Source: an uncultured Bacteroides sp.
GTDB lineage: Bacteria > Bacteroidota > Bacteroidia > Bacteroidales > Bacteroidaceae
NCBI GenBank assembly: GCA_937890825.1
Contig: CALADS010000041.1
Span: 1-14,112, forward strand
DNA length: 14,112 nucleotides
Reading direction: 5' to 3'
In this document: one piece after another, positions 7,986 through 14,112 of the stretch
Numbering within the stretch: the stretch's first letter is position 1
How the letters are laid out: every line of letters begins with the position of its first letter
Translations under genes and position numbers: made by a program
Notes under the pieces: model-generated
Seen by the model: the letters and a program-made list of their open reading frames with translations, nothing else
Databases searched by the model: none
What the model was told of the DNA's origin: nothing

Positions 7986-9776
7986 ATGAGAATGAATTAC
8001 AAAAATATGACCACAGGATTCATGGTGGGGGCCACGCTGCTGTTCACCGCTTGTGAAGACCTGAAATTCGGAGAAAAGTTTTTGGAAAAGCCTGTCAGCA
8101 ACGAACTGAACATTGACTCCGTATTCAACAAGAAGATTTATGCCGAACAGGCATTGGCGGAAGCCTATCACTCACTGCCCGACTTCCTGCCCACACAGGG
8201 CCGATTGGGATATGGTACATTGGAAATGCTGACCGACCTGGCCGATTGGAACAAGAAGGGAGCTCCTAAGTTCTACTCCGGTACAGTGGACGGTACCAAC
8301 CAATATACCGAGCATATGCCTTACCGGTTGGGAGTAGCCAGCCAAATGATTGGCGTAGGCCCTATCTACGGTATTCGCCGTGCCTATATCTACATAGAAA
8401 ACGTGGATCGGGTGCCCGATATGACCGAACAAGAAAAGGCTGTTGGCAAGGCGGAAGCCAAAGTCATCATAGCCTACCACTACTCGCAAATGCTGCGCTA
8501 CTATGGAGGTATGCCCTGGATAGACCATGCCTATACCGCCGAAGATGAAATGAAGTTCCCGCGTATGACGGTGGAACAGACGGTAGAGAAAATCGTGAAC
8601 CTGCTGGATGAAGCGGCAGGAGTACTTACCTGGGAAGTGGATGCTGCCAACGACGGCCATCTGACCAAGGCTGCTGCCATGGCTCTGAAGAACCGCGTAC
8701 TGCAATTTGCAGCCAGCCCCTTGTTCAATGCCGACGAACCTTACCTGCAGGGCGACGCTTCTACCCAGTTAATTACCTGGTATGGTAACTATTCGGCAGA
8801 CAGATGGCAAAAAGCACTGGATGCCGGCTTGGCATTCTTACGTGAAAACGACGGACGCTACAAACTGGTGAATACCGGAAACCCGCGTGAAGACTTTGCC
8901 GCCGGTTACTTCAACCGTCACAATGGCGAGGTGCTGATTTCATCCAGACGCTTCATCACTTATATGACCGGTAAGACACCGTTTGCACAGGTTCGTTATG
9001 GAGTAGCTTCTCCTACATTGAATTACATCGATATGTTCCAGATGAACGACGGTACAGAATTCAGTTGGGATAACCCGGACCACAAGAAGTACCCGTTCTT
9101 CAAAGACGGAAAGCCGCGCCGCGACATCCGCCTGTACGAGACTTTGGCCATCAATGAAGATAAGTTCCAGGGAAAGAAAGTGGTAGAAATCTACGAAGGT
9201 ACCAAACAGAATCCTTATAACTCCGGACAATACAGCAAGAACGGTGCGGCTATGAGAAAGTTTGTGCGCAATTGGAAAGATGAAGTAAACGGTAAGTTCT
9301 ACTCCTGTCCATTGCTCCGCCTGCCGGAACTCTACCTGAACATGGCAGAAGCCATGAACGAGCTGGGCAAAGCCGAAACGGCCGACGAGTTTGGCAACAC
9401 GGCTTACGACTACCTGAACATGACCCGCAACCGTGCCGGTATGCCCGACATTACTAAAAAGGAAGCAAAACCCGGCGAGGAACTCAGAGAAGCCATCTTG
9501 CGCGAACGTGCGCTGGAATTCGGTTACGAAGAAGTGCGCTATTTCGACCTGATGCGCTGGAAACGTGAAGACCTGATCCGCCAGCCGCTTTCCCGACTGA
9601 TTGTAAAGAAGGTAAAGGCTGAACCGGGATTCACCTACACGCCTCATCAGGGTATGTTCGAACAACGCCAATACCTGAAAGAGGGAATCTGGAGTAAAAA
9701 ATATTTCTTGCTGCCCCTGCCGGTGGATGAAATCAACAAGAAGTATGGTTTAATTCAAAATCCGGGTTGGGAGTAA
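7986..9776 (+). CDS. SusD/RagB-like surface glycan-binding lipoprotein, pair 2
   Basis: This is a 596-residue SusD-family lipoprotein, the presumed ligand-capturing lid of the SusC encoded 9 bases upstream. The ATG at 7986 gives a signal peptide with lipobox LFTAC and lipidated Cys23, followed by acidic residues ED. An ATG two codons later (7992) would work equally well, so the start is uncertain by two residues. Landmarks are IIAYHYSQMLRYYGGMPW near residue 160, AMALKNRVLQFAASPLFN near 231, LRLPELYLNMAEAMNELG near 444, and the C-terminal signature ILRERALEFGYEEVRYFDL near 505, which ends in MRWKR. YFLLPLPVDEI near 573 is the tail motif. It is longer than the pair 1 SusD and clearly diverged from it, so it is not a recent duplicate. 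Translation is probably coupled to its neighbour. Confidence 0.96.
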   Translation: MRMNYKNMTTGFMVGATLLFTACEDLKFGEKFLEKPVSNELNIDSVFNKKIYAEQALAEAYHSLPDFLPTQGRLGYGTLEMLTDLADWNKKGAPKFYSGTVDGTNQYTEHMPYRLGVASQMIGVGPIYGIRRAYIYIENVDRVPDMTEQEKAVGKAEAKVIIAYHYSQMLRYYGGMPWIDHAYTAEDEMKFPRMTVEQTVEKIVNLLDEAAGVLTWEVDAANDGHLTKAAAMALKNRVLQFAASPLFNADEPYLQGDASTQLITWYGNYSADRWQKALDAGLAFLRENDGRYKLVNTGNPREDFAAGYFNRHNGEVLISSRRFITYMTGKTPFAQVRYGVASPTLNYIDMFQMNDGTEFSWDNPDHKKYPFFKDGKPRRDIRLYETLAINEDKFQGKKVVEIYEGTKQNPYNSGQYSKNGAAMRKFVRNWKDEVNGKFYSCPLLRLPELYLNMAEAMNELGKAETADEFGNTAYDYLNMTRNRAGMPDITKKEAKPGEELREAILRERALEFGYEEVRYFDLMRWKREDLIRQPLSRLIVKKVKAEPGFTYTPHQGMFEQRQYLKEGIWSKKYFLLPLPVDEINKKYGLIQNPGWE

Positions 9777-9806
9777 CCCCATCCGTCATTCATTAAAAAT
9801 GGAATT

Positions 9807-12575
9807 ATGAAAAAAAGAATCTACATATTGGCTCTTTCCGTGGCTTGCGCCAGTCTGGGAAAAGCACAAGAAAACAAGATAGAAGACAGAACGGTAGATT
9901 TAGGTACGCAGACCACCACGGAATCCAGAAAAACGCAGGCGGTGTCTACCATCTACGCCGATGAATTGGAAAAGAATGCCACACCGAATCCTTACAATGC
10001 CCTGTATGGCCTGCTGCCGGGGCTCACTACCCTGCAGAACACAAGCTGGGAATCGGAAAAGGCACGCATGAACATCCGCGGACGCGGCTCGCTGAACGGC
10101 GAGGCTCCGCTGTTTGTGGTAGACGGATTTGTACGCCCCATTGAATACATCAACCTGTCGGAAATAGAATCGGTATCGGTACTGAAAGACGGTGCTGCCA
10201 CAGCCATCTGGGGCGGTCGCGGTGCCAACGGCGTGGTGTTGATTACCACCAAGCGCGGTATCTACGAGAAGAAGGAAATCAAAGTGGACTATAAGTTCGG
10301 TATGGGCCTCCCCATCAACCAACCCGACTTTGTAGACGCTGCCACTTATGCCAAGCTGCGCAACGAAGCACTGCGCAACGACGGCTTGATGCCGGATATG
10401 GATGAAGCGGGCTTTGCATCGGGCATCCACAGCGACCTGTACCCCAATGTAGACTGGCAGGGCGAAGCACTGCGCAATCACACCACCAATCACCAACTGG
10501 ATATTACCTTCCGCGGAGGTGGCAAAAAATTGCGCTATTTTACCGTGCTGAACTACAAAAACGATATGGGTCTGCTGAACAACGACTATACCGACTATAC
10601 CGGTCGTTATAACTCGCAGATGAAGAAGTATGCCCTGAACCTGCGCATGAACCTTGACGTAGACGTAACCGAGTCTACCAAGCTGAAACTAGGTATGCTG
10701 GGTATGCTGCGCGAAACCAAACGACCCAATACAGCCGAAGGGGATATCTTCAAATACATATTCGATACACCGTCGGCTGCGTTTCCTGTACGCACCCAGG
10801 AAGGCTATTGGGGCAGCAACAACGTATTGACTACCAAAAACCCTATTGCCAACATTGCCGACGTGGGTTACTATAAGCTGAACCAACGTATGCTGCAGGC
10901 CGACTTGCGCTTGATGCAAGACCTCTCTAGCCTGACTCCGGGATTGAGTGCCGAACTGGCTGTGGCCTACGACAACAGTGCCACCTACAACGAAACCGGC
11001 AAGAAAAGCTTCATGTACCAGACCATCGCCCAAGGAGAAAACGGCGAACCGGTGTACAGCACTTTCGGTAATGCCCGCGACGAGCTGCAAATCAGCAACA
11101 GCGGCTATAAAGACCAGTTTATCCACGTGAACTTTGAAGCCAAAGTTAACTATAACCGCACTTGGGGAAAACACGACTTCAACTCCAGTGCCTTGTTCAG
11201 ACAGGAATCCATGACGCTGACCGGTGCCAACAATAGCCGCTTCCGCCAGTACATCACGGCTACTGCAGGCTATAACTACGACAACCGCTATATGGTAGAC
11301 GTAGTGGCCAACTGCTTCGGTACCAGCATACTGAAGAAGAACGACAAATACCGTTTCTTCCCGGCTGTCAGTGCAGCTTGGATGCTGTCCAACGAAGATT
11401 TCATGCAAGACGTGGACTTCATCGACCAGTTGAAGGTACGCGCTTCGTATGGTCGCTCAGGATACGACATCTACGACTATGACCTGGACAAGAAATTCTG
11501 GATTGGTAAAGGTTCATACTACTTTGAGCCATCGAACAACACGGCCGGCGGCAGCTACACAGAAGGAGTATTGCCCATGAAACAGCTGGATTTGGAAGTG
11601 GCCGACAAGTATAATGTAGGTGTGGACATCAGCCTGCTGAAAGGGCTTACTTTCTCTATCGACGGATTCTATGACAAACGTTCCAACATCCTGATTGACG
11701 GAACCAACTTGGTTTCGCAAGCCATCGGTGCTACCGTGCCGCAGATGAATGCCGGCAAGGTGGAAACCAAAGGCGCAGAATGGGGTGCCATGTGGAAGAG
11801 CAGCTTCAAGGATTTGAAGTATTACGCAGGTGCCAACTTCTCGTATGCCAAGAGCGAAATCATCGAGAACGGAGAAGGTCCCCAACCTTTCAGCTACCTT
11901 TCCAAGAAAGGTTATCCCATCGGACAATGCTTCGGCTGGGAAGCCATCGGCTACTTCAAGGATGAACAAGACATCAAGGAAAGTCCGGTACAGAAGTTCT
12001 CGGAAGTGCGTCCGGGTGACATCAAGTACAGAGACCTAAACGGTGACAAGGTAATCGACGAAAACGACCAGAAAGCCATCGGCTATTCTACCGCCATGCC
12101 GGAAATCTACTACGGCATCAACCTGGGATTCGAATACAAAGGCTTTGGTATCGATGCTTTGTTCCAAGGCGTAGGACACTACAGTGTAATGCTGAACACA
12201 CCGAGTGTATACTGGCCGCTGCGCAACAATACCAACATCTCTACCTGGTATGTAAACGACAAGGTACGCTGGACAGAAGAGACCAAGGATTTTGCCAATG
12301 CTCCCCGCCTGACCACACAGGACAATGCCAACAACTTCAGAAACAGTACAGAATGGCTGGAAAACGGAAGCTACTTCAAACTCCGCAACTTGAACATCTA
12401 CTACAACCTGCCTGAAGCATGGGCAAAGAAAATGAAGATGTCAAAAGTACAGGTATATGCCCGTGCCAACAACCTCTTCTCCATCGACCACGTGAAGTAC
12501 ATGAACTGTGAGGATTTGAAAGTAAACTACCCGGATATGACCTCCATCTATTTCGGAGTAAACGTAAATTTCTAA
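9807..12575 (+). CDS. Short SusC-like TonB-dependent transporter without the N-terminal regulatory-like domain, pair 3
   Basis: This is a 922-residue SusC-family barrel transporter. The start gives a signal peptide MKKRIYILALSVACASLGKA, cleaved before Q21. The carboxypeptidase-regulatory-like domain seen in pair 2 is absent: only about 20 residues separate the signal peptide from the plug. The usual EVVVVGYG-type TonB box is replaced by RTVDLGTQ near residues 28-35, a degenerate version. The plug is intact and carries VLKDGAATAIWGGRGANGV, ending near residue 151. The barrel ends in GVNVNF. An EF-hand-like loop is at residues 743-754 (D743, N745, D747, D751, D754). The gene begins 30 bases after the pair 2 SusD with no terminator between, so it is probably co-transcribed. 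The architecture matches a recognised SusC subgroup and is not an obvious truncation, because the signal peptide is intact. Confidence 0.95.
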   Translation: MKKRIYILALSVACASLGKAQENKIEDRTVDLGTQTTTESRKTQAVSTIYADELEKNATPNPYNALYGLLPGLTTLQNTSWESEKARMNIRGRGSLNGEAPLFVVDGFVRPIEYINLSEIESVSVLKDGAATAIWGGRGANGVVLITTKRGIYEKKEIKVDYKFGMGLPINQPDFVDAATYAKLRNEALRNDGLMPDMDEAGFASGIHSDLYPNVDWQGEALRNHTTNHQLDITFRGGGKKLRYFTVLNYKNDMGLLNNDYTDYTGRYNSQMKKYALNLRMNLDVDVTESTKLKLGMLGMLRETKRPNTAEGDIFKYIFDTPSAAFPVRTQEGYWGSNNVLTTKNPIANIADVGYYKLNQRMLQADLRLMQDLSSLTPGLSAELAVAYDNSATYNETGKKSFMYQTIAQGENGEPVYSTFGNARDELQISNSGYKDQFIHVNFEAKVNYNRTWGKHDFNSSALFRQESMTLTGANNSRFRQYITATAGYNYDNRYMVDVVANCFGTSILKKNDKYRFFPAVSAAWMLSNEDFMQDVDFIDQLKVRASYGRSGYDIYDYDLDKKFWIGKGSYYFEPSNNTAGGSYTEGVLPMKQLDLEVADKYNVGVDISLLKGLTFSIDGFYDKRSNILIDGTNLVSQAIGATVPQMNAGKVETKGAEWGAMWKSSFKDLKYYAGANFSYAKSEIIENGEGPQPFSYLSKKGYPIGQCFGWEAIGYFKDEQDIKESPVQKFSEVRPGDIKYRDLNGDKVIDENDQKAIGYSTAMPEIYYGINLGFEYKGFGIDALFQGVGHYSVMLNTPSVYWPLRNNTNISTWYVNDKVRWTEETKDFANAPRLTTQDNANNFRNSTEWLENGSYFKLRNLNIYYNLPEAWAKKMKMSKVQVYARANNLFSIDHVKYMNCEDLKVNYPDMTSIYFGVNVNF

Positions 12576-12588
12576 AACATAAGACATC

Positions 12589-14112
12589 ATGAAAAAACAG
12601 ATAGTAATATGCTTAAGTGCCCTGCTGACCGCTTCGAGTTGCAGTATGCTGGAACTCGACGAATCAACCGGCATGAGCAAAGATGAAGTATACGGCTACT
12701 TTAAAAATGTAAAAGGCCTGGCTACGTATGTATACAGCCAGTTGCCCAATGACTTCGGTACATTCAGCGGTGCCTTGAGAGAATCGGCCACAGACAATGC
12801 CGTCTATGTGTGGAGCGACAGCAAGGTACACGACTTCTACAACCATGCCTGGAGCCCGAACAATGCAGTGGACAATATGTGGAGCCAATGCTACGGTGCC
12901 ATCCGCTCGGCCAACTCGTTCATGGAAAACTATTCGTCTGAAGCACTGGAACGCTTCCAATGGAACGACACCTATGAAGAGGATATAGACAAAGCCAATA
13001 TGTACCGTGAGGAACTGCGCGTGCTGCGTGCTTTCTTCTTCTTCGAACTGGCCAAACGCTACGGCGACATTCCTCTGCTGACCCGTACCTATACACCGGA
13101 AGAAATCAATCAGGTGACCAAGACTCCTTTCGATCAGGTGATTGAATTCATCTGCAACGAATGCGACGATGCTGCCAAAGTATTGCCCGTGAGCCACACC
13201 AATTTCTACGGTGAAACAGGCCGTGTGACCAAAGGTACTGCCCTGGCACTGAAATCGCGCGCATTGCTGTATGCCGCCAGCCCGCTGCACAACCCCGGCA
13301 ACGATAAAGCCAAATGGGAAAAAGCGGCTACCGCCGCTTACGAGCTGATAGCCAAAGGATGGTATTCGCTGCCCAAGATTGATAAAGATCCGCTGTATGA
13401 TGCCAACGGAGGTAATGAAGTGCTGAAATCGTCTCAGCTAATCTTTGAACGCAGAAATACGGCCAACAACGATTTTGAGAAAAACAACCTGCCCATCAGC
13501 TACGAACTGGGCAAGACGGGCAATGTGCCTACACAGAATCTGGTGGATGCCTTCCAAATGAAAGATGGAAAAGACTTTGACTGGAACTCAGGAAAAGACC
13601 CGTATGCCAACAGAGACCCCCGCTTCTACCGCACCATCCTCTGCAACGGAGATACATGGATGAAACAAACCATCGAATCGTATGAGGGTGGAAAAGACGG
13701 CGAAGGTGTGGAAGGTGCCACCAAGACCGGCTATTACCTGAAGAAGTATATGAACGAAACGGTATCGCTGGACCCTTCTAAACCGGTAAAAAAAGAGCAT
13801 CACTACATCCTGTTCCGCTACGCAGAAGTATTGTTGAATTATGCGGAAGCCATGGCTGAATGGAAAGACGAGGCTTACACCGATAACGAACATCCGCTGT
13901 CGGCTACAGCAGCCTTGAATCAGGTAAGAACGGCTGCCAATATGCCCGGTATCACCACCACCGGTGATGCGTTCAAAGAAAGTGTACGCCGTGAACGCCG
14001 CGTAGAGTTGGCTTTCGAAGACCATCGTTTTTGGGATATCCGCCGCTGGAAAATCGGTGAACAGACTCAAAACATTTATCGCACCAAGATTACCAAACAA
14101 TCGGACGGTAGC
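12589..14112 (+). CDS. SusD/RagB-like surface glycan-binding lipoprotein, pair 3 (3' partial)
   Basis: The frame is open from ATG 12589 to the last base, giving 508 codons without a stop. This is a SusD-family lipoprotein, the presumed partner of the short SusC 13 bases upstream. The N-terminus MKKQIVICLSALLTASSC is a lipoprotein signal with lipidated Cys18. Landmarks are RVLRAFFFFELAKRYGDIPL near residue 144, ALALKSRALLYAASPLHNP near 216, YILFRYAEVLLNYAEAMAE near 406, and the C-terminal signature VRRERRVELAFEDHRFWDI near 466, which ends in RRWK. Judging by the family's usual length and the distance from this signature to the end in the other two SusD proteins, several tens of residues are probably missing (inference). 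Sequence differs strongly from both other SusD proteins in the window. Confidence 0.95.
   Translation, partial: MKKQIVICLSALLTASSCSMLELDESTGMSKDEVYGYFKNVKGLATYVYSQLPNDFGTFSGALRESATDNAVYVWSDSKVHDFYNHAWSPNNAVDNMWSQCYGAIRSANSFMENYSSEALERFQWNDTYEEDIDKANMYREELRVLRAFFFFELAKRYGDIPLLTRTYTPEEINQVTKTPFDQVIEFICNECDDAAKVLPVSHTNFYGETGRVTKGTALALKSRALLYAASPLHNPGNDKAKWEKAATAAYELIAKGWYSLPKIDKDPLYDANGGNEVLKSSQLIFERRNTANNDFEKNNLPISYELGKTGNVPTQNLVDAFQMKDGKDFDWNSGKDPYANRDPRFYRTILCNGDTWMKQTIESYEGGKDGEGVEGATKTGYYLKKYMNETVSLDPSKPVKKEHHYILFRYAEVLLNYAEAMAEWKDEAYTDNEHPLSATAALNQVRTAANMPGITTTGDAFKESVRRERRVELAFEDHRFWDIRRWKIGEQTQNIYRTKITKQSDGS

Noticed and set aside
9799..9810. Tiny upstream frame ATG GAA TTA TGA whose stop overlaps the pair 3 SusC start codon
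   Set aside because: Three codons next to an AT-rich start are easily explained by chance, and there is no independent sign of translation.
1..14112. CRISPR arrays, tRNA or rRNA genes, insertion sequences, phage genes
   Set aside because: None of their hallmarks are visible. The window is filled by six continuous coding frames with gaps of at most 258 bases.

Overview
The window looks like part of a gut-type Bacteroidales chromosome (Bacteroides, Phocaeicola or a close relative). The evidence is three tandem SusC/SusD-type outer-membrane glycan-uptake pairs, a Bacteroides-type -7 promoter element (TAnnTTTG), and very short AT-rich gaps between genes. All genes are on the + strand and almost every base is coding. 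No carbohydrate-active enzyme, sensor/regulator, RNA gene, insertion sequence or CRISPR array is visible.

Layout: (1) 1-2907 is a SusC-like TonB-dependent transporter whose 5' end lies outside the window, followed after 20 bases by its SusD-like lipoprotein (2928-4541). A strong rho-independent terminator (stem 4575-4610) closes this unit. (2) 4542-4799 (258 bases) is the only substantial intergenic region. It holds the terminator, a candidate promoter at 4728-4735, and several direct and inverted repeats, one of which places the next start codon in a hairpin loop. (3) 4800-7976 (SusC-like, full length, with an N-terminal carboxypeptidase-regulatory-like domain) and 7986-9776 (SusD-like) form the second pair. 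(4) 9807-12575 (a short SusC-like protein without that N-terminal domain) and 12589-14112 (SusD-like, cut by the window end) form the third pair. Gaps of 9, 30 and 13 bases with no terminator suggest that the second and third pairs are co-transcribed from the 4728 promoter.

In the known biology of these families, each SusC is a TonB-energised beta-barrel and each SusD is a surface lipoprotein lid that captures oligosaccharide and closes over the barrel. Three divergent pairs in a row suggest a large polysaccharide utilisation locus for a complex or heterogeneous glycan, or juxtaposed loci. The substrate cannot be read from this window. The first pair appears more AT-rich than the other two, and the terminator separates them, so it may have a different history.

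Nothing here is a clearly new system. The most unusual points are the three-pair array without enzymes, the third transporter's missing N-terminal domain and degenerate TonB box, a conserved EF-hand-like loop in all three transporters, and the repeat-rich promoter region before the second pair.
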